Shown: one piece after another, positions 28,310-37,705 of the stretch
How positions within the stretch are numbered: position 1 is the stretch's first letter
How the letters are laid out: each line of letters starts with the position of its first letter
Origin: Stenotrophomonas sp. BIGb0135
Lineage (GTDB): Bacteria > Pseudomonadota > Gammaproteobacteria > Xanthomonadales > Xanthomonadaceae
Length of the DNA: 64,000 nt
Reading direction: 5' to 3'
Assembly (NCBI RefSeq): GCF_024810105.1
Contig: NZ_JANUDX010000003.1
Span: 434,001-498,000 of the forward strand
Notes under the pieces: model-generated
The model's input: the letters and a program-made list of their open reading frames with translations, nothing else
Database searches by the model: none
What the model was told of the DNA's origin: nothing
Translations under genes and position numbers: made by a program

Positions 28310-30229
28310 TTAAATCTCCACCTGCGCCCCCAGCTCGACGAGCCGGTTGCCGGGAATCCGGAAGAAGCCGGTCGCCGGGGCCGCGTTCCGGTGCATCAGC
28401 GCGAACAGCTTGTCGCGCCAGATCGGCATGCCGCGGTTGGCGGTGGCCACGATGGTCTCGCGGCTGGCGAAGAAGGTGGTGTCCATCGGATCGAAGTAGA
28501 TGCCGCCGTGGTCGCACGAGCGCATCAGGGCCAGCGGCACGTCCGGGGTCTCCATGAAGCCGAAGCGCACGTAGATGCGGTAGAACTCATCGCCCACCGA
28601 CTCGATCTTCAGGCGCTGGCCCTCCGGCGCATACGGCACCGGCAGGGTCACCACGTGCAGGAACACGTTGCGCTCGTGCAGCACCTTGTTGTGCTTGAGG
28701 TTGTGCATCAGCGCGTGCGGGGCCACGGTGGGGTCGGCGGTGAGGAACACCGCGGTGCCCGGCACGCGTACCGGCGGGGCCAGCATCAGCCCGGGCAGGA
28801 AGGTATCGATGCGGATGCCGTCCTTGCGGATCTCATCGCGCAGCAGCTCGCGGCCACGCCGCCAGGTGCGCATCATGGTGAACAGCACGATGCCCAGCAC
28901 CACCGGGAACCATGCCCCCTGCAGCAGCTTGGCGCCGTTGGCGATCACGAAGCCCAGGTCGATGGCGAAGAAGATCACGCACAGCGGGATGATCCAGTAC
29001 CGCGAGGTCGGCCACAGCGCGCGCGCCACCAGCGCCAGCAGCAGGGTGTCGATGAGCATGGTCGCCGACACCGAGATGCCGTAGGCCACCGCCAGGTTGG
29101 ACGAGCTGCGGAAGGCCAGCACCAGCCCGATCACCATCACCGCGATGCCCCAGTTGATGCCGGGGATGTAGATCTGGCCGATGGTGTCGTGCGAGGTGTG
29201 GGTGATGCGCATGCGCGGGATGTAGCCCAGCTGCATGGCCTGGCGCGACACCGAGAACGCCCCGGTGATCACCGACTGCGAGGCGATCACCGCGGCCATG
29301 GTGGCCAGGATGATCATCGGGTACAGCGCCCAGTCCGGTACCGCCTCGAAGAACGGGTTCTTGACCGCCTCCGGGTTGTTGAGCACCAGCGCGCCCTGCC
29401 CCAGGTAGTTCAGCACCAGGCACGGCAGCACGAAGAAGTACCAGGCGTGGCGGATCGGCTTGGCCCCGAAGTGGCCCATGTCCGCATACAGCGCCTCGCC
29501 ACCGGTCACCGCCAGCACCACCGCGCCGAGGATGAAGATGCCGTGCCAGCCGTGCTCCATGAAGAAGCGCAGCGCCCACATCGGGTTGAACGCCTTGAGC
29601 ACTTCGGGCGCATCGACGATGTTCCAGATGCCGATGGCGGCCAGCGAAATGAACCAGATCGAGGTGATCGGGCCGAACAGCTTGCCGATCTTCTCGGTAC
29701 CAAAGCGCTGCACGGCGAACACCGCCAGCAGCACCACCACGGTGATCGGCACGATGAACGCATGCAGCCCGGGCGCGGCCACCTCCAGGCCTTCCACCGC
29801 GCCCAGCACCGAGATGGCCGGGGTGATCACCCCGTCGCCGAAGAACAGCGAGGCGCCGAAGATGCCCAGGATGCCGACCACGTAGGCCGAGCGCGAGCCG
29901 TTGCGCAGGGTGCGCTGGGTCAGCGCCATCAGGGCCATGATGCCGCCCTCGCCCTCGTTGTCGGCCCGCATGATGATAGTGACGTACTTGAGCGTGACCA
30001 CGATGTTCAACGCCCAGAACGCCAGCGACAGCACGCCCAGCACTGTGTCGTGGTCGCTGTTGAGGCCGTAGTGCGGCGAGAACGCTTCCTTGAGCGTGTA
30101 CAGCGGGCTGGTGCCGATGTCGCCGAAGACCACGCCGATGGCGCCGATCATCAGCGCCATGCCGCCGGCCGCCGGCGCGTGGCCGTGCGCGGCGTGGCCG
30201 CTGTCGTGCTGGGTGGGAGAGGGGGACAT
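28310..30229 (-). CDS. kup: Low-affinity potassium transporter Kup
   Basis: Inner-membrane K+/H+ symporter of the KUP family. 639 aa from the Met at 30229 ([17 protein letters not shown]). The first helix has the signature [20 protein letters not shown]. About twelve membrane segments are followed by a cytoplasmic C-terminal domain. It sits between ruvA and ruvB on the same strand, 49 bases after ruvA is read in the other order. The His-rich N-terminal tail is unremarkable. Confidence 0.96.
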   Translation of the reverse strand: MSPSPTQHDSGHAAHGHAPAAGGMALMIGAIGVVFGDIGTSPLYTLKEAFSPHYGLNSDHDTVLGVLSLAFWALNIVVTLKYVTIIMRADNEGEGGIMALMALTQRTLRNGSRSAYVVGILGIFGASLFFGDGVITPAISVLGAVEGLEVAAPGLHAFIVPITVVVLLAVFAVQRFGTEKIGKLFGPITSIWFISLAAIGIWNIVDAPEVLKAFNPMWALRFFMEHGWHGIFILGAVVLAVTGGEALYADMGHFGAKPIRHAWYFFVLPCLVLNYLGQGALVLNNPEAVKNPFFEAVPDWALYPMIILATMAAVIASQSVITGAFSVSRQAMQLGYIPRMRITHTSHDTIGQIYIPGINWGIAVMVIGLVLAFRSSSNLAVAYGISVSATMLIDTLLLALVARALWPTSRYWIIPLCVIFFAIDLGFVIANGAKLLQGAWFPVVLGIVLFTMMRTWRRGRELLRDEIRKDGIRIDTFLPGLMLAPPVRVPGTAVFLTADPTVAPHALMHNLKHNKVLHERNVFLHVVTLPVPYAPEGQRLKIESVGDEFYRIYVRFGFMETPDVPLALMRSCDHGGIYFDPMDTTFFASRETIVATANRGMPIWRDKLFALMHRNAAPATGFFRIPGNRLVELGAQVEI

Positions 30230-30278
30230 GGGGCTCCGGGCGGGCGCGGTCGGGATCAGGGAAGAGGCGGCGCGCGGC

Positions 30279-30869
30279 TCAGCGCAGCGCGGCCTGCAGG
30301 GCCTTGCGGATGACGGTGGCGACATCGTCGCCCTCGGCGTTGGCATCGCGCGCCATGCGCGCGGCCTCGGCCGGCTTGTAGCCCAGCTGCTGCAGCGCCA
30401 CGGTCGCCTCGGACACCGGGTCGGTGGCCGGCGCGGCCCCGGCGATCGGCGCCCCGCCGCCACCGAAATTGGCCGCGCGGTCGCGCAGCTCCAGCACCAT
30501 GCGCTCGGCGGTCTTCTTGCCGATGCCGGGGATGCGGGTCAGCGCAGTGATGTCACCGGCCTGCAGCATGCGCGCGAACTCGTCCACGCTCACCCCGGAC
30601 AGCACCGCCAGCGCGATCTTGGCGCCGATCCCGCTGACCTTCTGCACGTCGCGGAACAGCCGCCGTTCGCCCTCGCGCAGGAAGCCGTACAGCGAGACGC
30701 TGTCTTCCTTCTGCGCGTAATGGGTGAACAGCGTGACCTCGCGGCCCAGCTCGGGCAGGTCGTAGAAGGTACTCATCGGCGCCTCCAGCTCGTAACCGAC
30801 GCCATTGACGTCGACCAGCAGCCACGGCGGCGCCTTGTAGGCCACGATCCCGCGCAGACGACCAATCAT
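30279..30869 (-). CDS. ruvA: Holliday junction DNA helicase RuvA
   Basis: Junction-recognition subunit of RuvAB, 196 aa from the Met at 30869. The OB-fold N-terminus [12 protein letters not shown], two helix-hairpin-helix motifs ([31 protein letters not shown]) and a flexible Gly/Ala linker before the C-terminal RuvB-binding three-helix domain ([12 protein letters not shown]) are visible. It begins 10 bases after ruvC ends. Confidence 0.97.
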   Translation of the reverse strand: MIGRLRGIVAYKAPPWLLVDVNGVGYELEAPMSTFYDLPELGREVTLFTHYAQKEDSVSLYGFLREGERRLFRDVQKVSGIGAKIALAVLSGVSVDEFARMLQAGDITALTRIPGIGKKTAERMVLELRDRAANFGGGGAPIAGAAPATDPVSEATVALQQLGYKPAEAARMARDANAEGDDVATVIRKALQAALR

Positions 30870-30879
30870 GCAGTGTTCC

Positions 30880-31401
30880 TCATTTGCGGCTCCAGGCCAT
30901 GCGGGCGTTGACGCCCAGGCGCTGCGCCGTGGCCCGTACGTGGGCGTGGGTGATGGCCACGGCCAACGCATCGGCGGCGTCGGCCTGCAGCTTGGTTTTG
31001 AGGTTGAGCATAAGCCCGACCATGTGTTGGACCTGTTGCTTTTCCGCCCCGCCGCGACCGACCACGGCCAGCTTGATCTCGGTGGCGGCGTACTCGCTCA
31101 CCGGCAGGTCGCGCATGACCACGGCGGAGATCGCCGCGCCGCGCGCTTGGCCCAGCTTGAGCGCCGAATCGGGGTTGCGGGCCATGAACACCCGCTCGAT
31201 CGCCACCTCGTCCGGCCGGTATTCCTCGACCAGGGCGTTCAGGCCCAGCACCAGCAGCTTCATGCGCTGGGGAAAATCGTCGGCGCCCAGCAGGACCAGC
31301 GGCAGGTGGTGCACGTGCACCACCTTGCCGGTGGCGTCGACATCAATGATGCCCACCCCGGTGCGCTGCGAACCGGGGTCGATGCCGAGGATGCGGGTCA
31401 T
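30880..31401 (-). CDS. ruvC: Crossover junction endodeoxyribonuclease RuvC
   Basis: Holliday-junction resolvase, 173 aa. Catalytic acidic residues are in context: D7 (GIDPG), E in AIERVF, and the C-terminal [12 protein letters not shown] pair. First gene of the ruvC-ruvA set. Confidence 0.97.
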   Translation of the reverse strand: MTRILGIDPGSQRTGVGIIDVDATGKVVHVHHLPLVLLGADDFPQRMKLLVLGLNALVEEYRPDEVAIERVFMARNPDSALKLGQARGAAISAVVMRDLPVSEYAATEIKLAVVGRGGAEKQQVQHMVGLMLNLKTKLQADAADALAVAITHAHVRATAQRLGVNARMAWSRK

Positions 31402-31530
31402 GCGGCACGCACGCGGCCGGGCATGGCCCGGGACGAACGGCTGCGGCGGCGATGGCAGGAAACGGCTGGAGTCATCATGGTCCGCATTGTCCGCTCACCG
31501 GTCGCGCAAAGCGACCGGTGGGGCGTCCGT

Positions 31531-32262
31531 TCAGGCGTAGGCGTCCGCGCCGAGATCGGCGTTGGAAAACACGTCCTGCACGTCGTCCAGGTCTTCGAGC
31601 ATGTCCAGCAGCTTCTTGACCTGCAGGGCGGTGTCGCCCTCGACCTTGATGTCGTTGTCGGCACGGAAGGTCAGTTCGGCGTGGTCCGGGGTCAGCTTGG
31701 CCGCGTCCATCGCATCCTTGACCGCGTGGTAGCTGTCGGCGGCGGTGAGCACGTCGATCGCGCCATCCTCCGGATAGACCACGATGTCGTCGGCGCCGGC
31801 CTCGATGGCCGCTTCGGTGATGGCTTCTTCATTGGCGCCCGAGGCGAAATGCAGCACGCCCACGCGCTTGAACATGAAGGACACCGAGCCTTCGGTGCCC
31901 ATGTTGCCGCCGCACTTGCTGAACGCGTGGCGGACATCGGCCACGGTGCGCACGCGGTTGTCGGTCAGGCAGTCCACGATCACGGCCACGCCACCGGGGG
32001 CATAGCCCTCGTAGCGGATCTCCTCGTATTCCACGCCTTCCAGCTCGCCGGTGGCCTTCTTGATGGCGCGTTCGATCACGTCCTTGGACATGTTCGAGGC
32101 CAGGCCCTTGTCCATGGCAACCCGCAGCCGCGGGTTGTTGTTGGGGTCGCCTCCACCGCCGCGCGCGGCAACGCCGATCTCGCGGATGATCTTGGTGAAA
32201 ATCTTGCCGCGCTTCGCGTCAGACGCGTTTTTGCGGTTCTCGATCGAGGGGCCTCTACCCAT
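31531..32262 (-). CDS. yebC: YebC/PmpR/TACO1 family protein
   Basis: 243 aa, normal length. Family members bind DNA as regulators or help ribosomes through difficult motifs. The N-terminus [24 protein letters not shown] and the motif [20 protein letters not shown] are diagnostic. Upstream of ruvC in the same direction, an arrangement common in proteobacteria. Confidence 0.96.
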   Translation of the reverse strand: MGRGPSIENRKNASDAKRGKIFTKIIREIGVAARGGGGDPNNNPRLRVAMDKGLASNMSKDVIERAIKKATGELEGVEYEEIRYEGYAPGGVAVIVDCLTDNRVRTVADVRHAFSKCGGNMGTEGSVSFMFKRVGVLHFASGANEEAITEAAIEAGADDIVVYPEDGAIDVLTAADSYHAVKDAMDAAKLTPDHAELTFRADNDIKVEGDTALQVKKLLDMLEDLDDVQDVFSNADLGADAYA

Positions 32263-32344
32263 GGGTGTTTCCGTGCTTGCGTGAGGAACAGGGCGCGGAT
32301 TCTACCTGATCCCCCGCCTGTACCGTGTTAGCCCGGCCCCGGGC

Positions 32345-32977
32345 TCAGGCGGCGTGGGCGGCCCGGTCGTGGCGGAACTGGCCATCGCGCAGGAAGGCGG
32401 CGGTCTGGCGCGCTGCGTCCGGGGAGAACACCAGGCCGCTGTGGCTGGCGGCGACCACGCAATGGTCGGCCAGGCCCGGCAGCTGGGTCTCGTCCAGGGC
32501 CACGGTGCCGTCGGAGGCGGTGCCGATCGCGCCCAGCAGGCTGCCCAGCCCGTGCGGCACGGAGCCGGCGATCAGGCCCACCTTGGCCCGGCCCTCCCAG
32601 GCCGGCAGGCCATCCAGCAGCAGGTCGCTGCTGCGGCCCAGCGCCAGCGACCAGCCGTGTTCGGCCAGCGAGCGGGCGGTGCCACTGCCGCGCAGGGGCG
32701 AGCCGAGGCAGACCACCCGCGAGACCGGCAGGTCCGGCTGCTGCCGCAACGCTTCCAGCGCCACCAGCCCGCCCAGGCTGTGCCCGACCAGCGAGACCGG
32801 GCCGGAGCCCTTGAGGCGCTCCAGCAGTTGCGGCACGGCCACGTCGGGCCCGCCGAAGACGCTGGAGTAGCCGAAGGTATCGACGCTGAAGCCGCGGGCG
32901 CGCAGGCGCCAGGCCAGCGGGCCGACCCACGCGCGGGCGTTCCAGATGCCGTGCAGCAGTAAAACGGGGGGAGTCAT
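32345..32977 (-). CDS. Alpha/beta hydrolase, lipase-like
   Basis: 210 aa. The start PPVLLLHGIWN gives the oxyanion HG; the nucleophile elbow is GHSLGG near residue 67; a C-terminal SHSGL with a preceding Asp-containing loop may complete the triad. There is no signal peptide, so it is cytoplasmic. Resembles RBBP9/YqiA-like or PGAP1-like esterases, but the substrate is not known. Separate transcription is suggested by a hairpin upstream. Confidence 0.82.
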   Translation of the reverse strand: MTPPVLLLHGIWNARAWVGPLAWRLRARGFSVDTFGYSSVFGGPDVAVPQLLERLKGSGPVSLVGHSLGGLVALEALRQQPDLPVSRVVCLGSPLRGSGTARSLAEHGWSLALGRSSDLLLDGLPAWEGRAKVGLIAGSVPHGLGSLLGAIGTASDGTVALDETQLPGLADHCVVAASHSGLVFSPDAARQTAAFLRDGQFRHDRAAHAA

Positions 32978-33052
32978 GGGGCGGGCCTGGAATGGGGGAC
33001 GTGCAAGGCAGGGAGCATGATGCGTCGATTCGGCGCGATGCCCCCATTAGAC

Positions 33053-33095
33053 GAATGGACCGGCCAACGGCAAGTGAAGCCGTTGCGGTCCATTC
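33053..33095. terminator. Long hairpin between GNAT and hydrolase genes
   Basis: Outer stem GAATGGACCG / CGGTCCATTC (10 bp, 11 with the next pair), a small internal loop, inner stem AACGGC / GCCGTT (6 bp) and a 7-base loop. No U run. Likely the transcript end of the minus-strand aspS-GNAT group, or a REP-like element. Confidence 0.55.
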
Positions 33096-33119
33096 GGTTG
33101 TGGTGTTGAACGCCGGGGG

Positions 33120-33644
33120 TCAGCGCGCCGGGCCGGGCGGGCGGCGCAGGATGAACTCCAGGTCGCGGACGCTGCCGACCGGGAATTCATAGGTACCCAC
33201 CTTGCTGAACCCATAGCGCGCGTAGAACCGCTGCGCGCCGAAGTTCTCCGACCACACGCCCAGCCACAGCGTGCGGGGGCCGTCGCGTTCGAGCCAGTCC
33301 AGCGCGGTTTCCAGCAACCGGCTGCCCCAGCCACAGCTCTGCTCGTCCTTGATCAGGTACAGGCGCTTGAGTTCGCGATCGCCGGGCTGCACGTCCGGGT
33401 GCGGCAGGCCGCAGGGGCCGGCCGCGGCATGGCCCACGGCCACCCCGTCCCGCTCCAGCAGCCACACCGCATAGTCCGGGTGGGCCAGGATGGTGTGCTG
33501 GCGGTCGACCGCATAGGCCTCGTCCAGGAAATCCTGCAGGTCCTGCGCAGGATAGAGATGCCCGAAGGTCTCCACGAAGGTCCGCGTAGCGAGCACCGAC
33601 AGGGTCGGTGCATCGTCGACGGTGGCGCGGCGGATGGCGTACAC
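33120..33644 (-). CDS. GNAT family N-acetyltransferase, paralogue of the 5.3-kb gene
   Basis: About 174 aa if started at the GTG at 33644 (VYAIRRAT); the open frame beyond that runs antiparallel to the acidic gene and is a shadow. Motif A LKRLYLI with QSCGWGSRL and motif B LWLGVWSENFGAQRFYARYGF are present. It aligns along its length with the gene at 5317-5829 (shared TFVETFG/TYTETFG, PAQDLQ/PPQDLQ, the C-terminal RDLEFILRRP). Substrate unknown. It starts 19 bases after the acidic-protein stop. Confidence 0.88.
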   Translation of the reverse strand: MYAIRRATVDDAPTLSVLATRTFVETFGHLYPAQDLQDFLDEAYAVDRQHTILAHPDYAVWLLERDGVAVGHAAAGPCGLPHPDVQPGDRELKRLYLIKDEQSCGWGSRLLETALDWLERDGPRTLWLGVWSENFGAQRFYARYGFSKVGTYEFPVGSVRDLEFILRRPPGPAR

Positions 33645-33663
33645 GGTCAGGTCCGGGCAGGCC

Positions 33664-33999
33664 TCAGGCCTGCGCTCCGTGGGGGGCGTCGTCTTCCTCG
33701 TCGCCCTCCTCTTCTTCCTCGTCCTCGTACTCGTCCTCGTCGCCTTCTTCTTCGTCCTCGTCCTCTTCGTCCTCGTCGAGGTCGTCTTCCTCGTCTTCTT
33801 CGTAATCTTCCACGCCGAAGTCCTCGCCATCCCAACGGCCTTCGCCGTCCTGCACGAAGGTCAAGGCCATGGCGGCCGGGTTGGTGCCCACGCGCACCAG
33901 CCAGCCACCGAACACGCGGGCGCGTTCGGTGATCAGGTTGGCGTCGGCGCCTTCATTGCCCAGCTTTTCCCACTCCAGCGAAAACGCGAACTCGCTCAT
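33664..33999 (-). CDS. Protein with an extreme acidic tail
   Basis: 111 aa. Residues 1-60 form a small folded-looking segment (SEFAFSLEWEKLGNEGADANLITERARVFGGWLVRV). Residues about 65-105 are almost all Asp and Glu with a few Tyr. No signal peptide. The tail comes from a run of GAG/GAC-type codons, seen on the plus strand as a C/T-rich tract. No family known to me. It starts 30 bases after the aspS stop and is probably translated from the same mRNA. The tail could be a nucleic-acid mimic or a histone/ribosome-type binder; that is inference. Confidence 0.75.
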   Translation of the reverse strand: MSEFAFSLEWEKLGNEGADANLITERARVFGGWLVRVGTNPAAMALTFVQDGEGRWDGEDFGVEDYEEDEEDDLDEDEEDEDEEEGDEDEYEDEEEEEGDEEDDAPHGAQA

Positions 34000-34029
34000 T
34001 GCCTGGCTCTCCGGGTCGGTAGGTGTGGA

Positions 34030-35781
34030 TCAGTTCTTGCGCGGGCGAACCTGGACGTGCACTTCGGCCAGCTGCTCGTCCGGGATCGGCGACGGGGCGC
34101 CGGTCATCAGGCACTGCGCACCGGTGGTCTTGGGGAACGGGATGACGTCGCGGATCGACTCGGTGCCGGCCATCAGCGCGGCGATGCGGTCGATGCCGAA
34201 GGCGATGCCACCGTGCGGCGGCGCGCCGAAACGCAGGGCATCCAACAGGAAGCCGAACTTGCCCTCGGCCTCTTCGGCGCCGATGCCCAGCAGTTCGAAC
34301 ACCGCGCTCTGCATGTCCGAGCGGTGGATACGGATCGAACCACCGCCGATCTCGTTGCCGTTGAGCACCATGTCATAGCCGCGCGACACGGCGGTCTTCG
34401 CATTGGCGCGCAGGTCGGCGATGTCGTCCACCGCCGGGGCGGTGAAGGGGTGATGCAGGGCGACGTAGCGCTGGGCTTCGTCGTCGTACTCGAACATCGG
34501 GAAGTCGGTGACCCACAGCGGTGCCCAGCCGTCGGCGACCAGGTTGAAGTCCTTGCCGGCCTTCAGGCGCAGCGCGCCCATGAAGTCGGACACCTTGTTG
34601 TAGCCACCGGCGCCGAAGAACACGATGTCGCCGTTGCCGGCCCCGACGTGGGCGACCAGCGCGGCGAAGGCGTTTTCGCTGAAGAACTTGGCGATCGGCG
34701 AGCTGACTTCGCCGTTGTCGGCGATCTTGATGTACGCCAGGCCCTTGGCGCCGTACTTGGCGGCATGCGCGGCGTACTCGTCGATCTGCTTGCGGCTCAG
34801 CGTGGCCCCGCCCGGGATGCGCAGCGCGGCGACACGGCCGTCGGCATCATTGGCGGCGGCGGTGAACACCGGGAACTCGCTGGTCTTGACCAGCTCGGCC
34901 ACGTCCACCAGTTCCAGCGCGATGCGCAGGTCCGGCTTGTCCGACCCGTAGCGACGCATCGCCTCGGCCCAGGTCATGCGCGGGAAGCTGGCGGCCAGCT
35001 CCACGTCGACCACTTCCTTGAAGATGGCGCGGATCATGCCTTCCACGAAGTCCTGCACATCCTGCTCGCGGACGAAGGCGAACTCCATGTCCAGCTGCGT
35101 GAATTCCAGCTGGCGGTCGGCGCGCAGGGCCTCGTCGCGGAAGCAGCGCGCGATCTGGTAGTAGCGGTCGAAGCCGGCCACCATCAGGATCTGCTTGAAC
35201 AGCTGCGGGCTCTGCGGCAGGGCGTAGAACTCGCCCGGGTGCATGCGCGCGGGGACCAGGAAGTCGCGCGCGCCTTCCGGGGTGGCCTTGGTCAGGATCG
35301 GGGTTTCGATGTCCTGGAAGCCGGTGGCGTCCAGGTGGCGGCGCAGGGCCTGCACCAGCTTGATGCGGGTGCGCTGCATGCGCTGCATTTCCGGGCGGCG
35401 CAGGTCCAGGTAACGGTACTTCAGGCGGGTTTCCTCGCCCGGGTTCTCGTGGGCGTGGAACGGCAGCGGCTCGGCCTTGTTGAGGACGGTGATGGCCGTG
35501 GCGATCACTTCCACCTTGCCGGTGCGGATCTTGTCGTTGACCGCATGGCGCGCGCGCACCACGCCTTCCACCTGCAGCACGTCCTCGTAGCCCAGGCTGG
35601 CGGCCACGGCGAACACGGCGGCGTTATCGACTTCCACCGTCACCTGCACGATGCCTTCATGATCGCGCAGATCGATGAAGCACACGCCGCCCTGGTTGCG
35701 GGCAACGTCGGTCCAGCCGGCGAGGGTAACGGTTTGGCCAATCAGGGTCTCGTCGACCAGGCCACAGAAGTGGGTACGCAT
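34030..35781 (-). CDS. aspS: Aspartyl-tRNA synthetase
   Basis: Class II synthetase, 583 aa from the Met at 35781 ([16 protein letters not shown]). N-terminal OB domain with [19 protein letters not shown]; class II motif 2 in [26 protein letters not shown]; bacterial GAD insert in the middle; motif 3 near the end ([16 protein letters not shown]). Full length and intact. Confidence 0.97.
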   Translation of the reverse strand: MRTHFCGLVDETLIGQTVTLAGWTDVARNQGGVCFIDLRDHEGIVQVTVEVDNAAVFAVAASLGYEDVLQVEGVVRARHAVNDKIRTGKVEVIATAITVLNKAEPLPFHAHENPGEETRLKYRYLDLRRPEMQRMQRTRIKLVQALRRHLDATGFQDIETPILTKATPEGARDFLVPARMHPGEFYALPQSPQLFKQILMVAGFDRYYQIARCFRDEALRADRQLEFTQLDMEFAFVREQDVQDFVEGMIRAIFKEVVDVELAASFPRMTWAEAMRRYGSDKPDLRIALELVDVAELVKTSEFPVFTAAANDADGRVAALRIPGGATLSRKQIDEYAAHAAKYGAKGLAYIKIADNGEVSSPIAKFFSENAFAALVAHVGAGNGDIVFFGAGGYNKVSDFMGALRLKAGKDFNLVADGWAPLWVTDFPMFEYDDEAQRYVALHHPFTAPAVDDIADLRANAKTAVSRGYDMVLNGNEIGGGSIRIHRSDMQSAVFELLGIGAEEAEGKFGFLLDALRFGAPPHGGIAFGIDRIAALMAGTESIRDVIPFPKTTGAQCLMTGAPSPIPDEQLAEVHVQVRPRKN

Positions 35782-35985
35782 GGGGGTAAAGCTCCGCAGG
35801 AGAATGCCGGCACCAGGTTGCGCCGGACAGCCCTTTATTCTGCGGCGTAGCCTGCGCCGGGGCAAATCGGCCGGCGCCGCCCCCTGCCCCGCCTGGGGCC
35901 GGGCCGGGGGCTGGCGGGCATCACGCCCCGTGAACCCGCCCCCTTCCTATAGTCCGCGCACCAACGACCGCAAGGGGATGTCGCC

Positions 35986-36945
35986 ATGAACCGTCGCCTC
36001 ACGATTGCCTGCCTGGCCCTCGCACTGGGCTGCAGCGCCCCGGCCGTACAGGCCCAGATGAGCACCCGCGCCTACGCGCCCGAGAACCTGGCGCAGTTGT
36101 CCTCCAGCGACCGTTCGCGGGTGATCACCCAGGAGTACGCCGACCAGTCCAACGGCCGGCGCATCCCCGACGACCAGCTGCGCTTCTACCTGGCCCAGGT
36201 CAATTCCGGCTGGGGCTTCTCGCGGATCAAGCAGGACATCGCCACCTCGCTGACCGGTGGCGGTGGCGGTGGCTGGAACGGCGGCGGCAGTGGCGGCAAC
36301 AACGGCACGGTGCGCTGCGAAAGCCAGAACAACCGCGAGCGCGTCTGCAACACCGGCTGGCGCAGCGCCCGGCTGTCGCGGCAGATCTCCGGCACCGCCT
36401 GCCAGGAGGGCCGCACCTGGGGCTCGCGCAACGGCACGGTGTGGGTGAGCGGCGGCTGTCGGGCCGACTTCGTCGAAGGCCGTGGCAACGGCGGCAACTG
36501 GGGCGGCGGCAACGGTGGCAGCACCGGCGGCACCATCCGCTGCGAAAGCCAGGACAACCGCGAACGCACCTGCAACACCGGCTGGCGCAGTGCGACGCTG
36601 GTGCGGCAGGTGTCCGGCTCGGCCTGCGTGGAGGGCCAGACCTGGGGCGTGCGCAATGGCGCGATCTGGGTCAATCGCGGGTGCCGCGGCGAGTTCGCCG
36701 AGGCCCGCGGTGGCTGGGGTGGCGGCAATGGTGGCGGTAATGGCGGCGGCAACAGCAACTACAGCGTGACCTGCAGCAGCAACAGCAACCGCCAGCAGAC
36801 CTGTGCCTGGGAAGCCCGCCAGGGCCGCCCGGTGCTGCTCCAGCAGTTGTCCGGCAGTGCCTGCGTGGAAGGCCGCAGCTGGGGCTACACCAATGGCAGT
36901 CTGTGGGTCAGCAACGGCTGCCGTGCGCGATTCGGGGTGCGTTGA
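35986..36945 (+). CDS. Exported protein with three DUF3011 repeats
   Basis: 319 aa. Signal peptide ending VQA, then about 80 residues with NLAQLSSSDRSRVITQEYADQSNGRRIPDDQLRFYL, followed by three DUF3011 units joined by Gly/Asn-rich linkers. Units one and two share CESQ-NRER-CNTGWRSA and C-EG-TWG-RNG--WV--GCR; the third is more diverged (CSSNSNRQQTCAWEARQG). The four conserved cysteines in each suggest disulfides in the periplasm or outside the cell. Function unknown. The single-domain relative is at 8026. Confidence 0.88.
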   Translation: MNRRLTIACLALALGCSAPAVQAQMSTRAYAPENLAQLSSSDRSRVITQEYADQSNGRRIPDDQLRFYLAQVNSGWGFSRIKQDIATSLTGGGGGGWNGGGSGGNNGTVRCESQNNRERVCNTGWRSARLSRQISGTACQEGRTWGSRNGTVWVSGGCRADFVEGRGNGGNWGGGNGGSTGGTIRCESQDNRERTCNTGWRSATLVRQVSGSACVEGQTWGVRNGAIWVNRGCRGEFAEARGGWGGGNGGGNGGGNSNYSVTCSSNSNRQQTCAWEARQGRPVLLQQLSGSACVEGRSWGYTNGSLWVSNGCRARFGVR

Positions 36946-36959
36946 GCGGTTGAAACGGG

Positions 36960-36982
36960 CCGGTTGGGCAGCAGCCAACCGG
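36960..36982. terminator. Hairpin between convergent genes
   Basis: Perfect 8-bp stem CCGGTTGG / CCAACCGG with a 7-base loop, 14 bases after the triple-DUF3011 gene. No U run. It faces the convergent lipoprotein gene, so it may serve both strands. Confidence 0.55.
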
Positions 36983-36996
36983 CAGCCATGCCAGGA

Positions 36997-37018
36997 GCCG
37001 GCCAGCGGCCGGCACTAG
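36997..37018. repeat. REP-like palindrome overlapping a stop codon
   Basis: GCCGGCC-AGC-GGCCGGC followed by ACTAG. The structure recalls the GTAG-headed elements, but the tetranucleotide reads CTAG. The stop codon of the minus-strand lipoprotein gene (TAG, 37015-37017) lies inside it. Confidence 0.55.
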
Positions 37019-37644
37019 CGTGCGGTGCTGCCCCACGGTGGCGGGGGCAGCGCGACGGGTTTGCGCAGGTCGAACTCGACCTGGAAACGCCGCCCGCCGG
37101 GCCGGGTCAGCTCGTAGACGAAGCGCTGGTCCGGCTCGATCTCCATCGCCCAGGTGTTGTGTACCGACGGCAGCATGTCGGCCTTGCGGAACATCGCCAC
37201 CGAGTCGGCATCGACCGGGAAGGACTGGCGCTGCGCGGTGCCGGGTGGTGCGCTGTCGCCGCCGTACATCGTTACGGCGTCCGGGCTGCCGTCGGCATGC
37301 CGATGGTCGTGCTTCAGGCGCAGGCCGTGCTCGGTGCGGCTGATCACCCAGGTGCGCGAGTGGTCGTCGCCCACGTGGAACGGGATGCGCAGCTCATGCG
37401 CGGTGTCCTCGCAGCCCCGCACGTGCATGACCAGGCGCTTGCCGTCGAAGGGATCGGGCGCATCGGTGCGCGGTTCGTTGGCGATCACCCGGCCTTCGTA
37501 GGCCTTGCCGCAATGCGCGGCGACCGCGGCCAGGAAGGCATCGGCCGGCGCATTGGCGATGTCGTGCGGCACCGCATCGGGGTGGCGGGAACAGGCGGCC
37601 AGCGCCAGCAGGAGAACAGCGGGAGCGACGACGGAAACATTCAT
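37015..37644 (-). CDS. Hypothetical lipoprotein
   Basis: 209 aa. The signal (VVAPAVLLLALAAC) gives a lipobox at LAAC. The mature protein has two more cysteines (HCGKAY and RGCED) and a beta-rich region with TWVISRTEHGLRLKHDHRHADG. No named family is recognised, but the even length and intact lipobox support a real gene. It converges with the DUF3011 gene. Confidence 0.75.
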   Translation of the reverse strand: MNVSVVAPAVLLLALAACSRHPDAVPHDIANAPADAFLAAVAAHCGKAYEGRVIANEPRTDAPDPFDGKRLVMHVRGCEDTAHELRIPFHVGDDHSRTWVISRTEHGLRLKHDHRHADGSPDAVTMYGGDSAPPGTAQRQSFPVDADSVAMFRKADMLPSVHNTWAMEIEPDQRFVYELTRPGGRRFQVEFDLRKPVALPPPPWGSTAR

Positions 37645-37705
37645 GCCCCCACCCTAACGGCGCAGGACGGCCGGCGCAAACCACGGCGCCGGCCAGCGCA
37701 TGCGC

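Noticed and set aside
33622-35850. A 742-aa plus-strand frame opposite aspS and the acidic gene
   Set aside because: aspS on the other strand is unambiguous; the frame begins in a Leu/Val/Phe run that is just the complement of the acidic tail.
36186-36758. Proline-rich minus-strand frame opposite the triple-DUF3011 gene
   Set aside because: Its Pro runs are the complement of the Gly-rich linkers of the real plus-strand gene.
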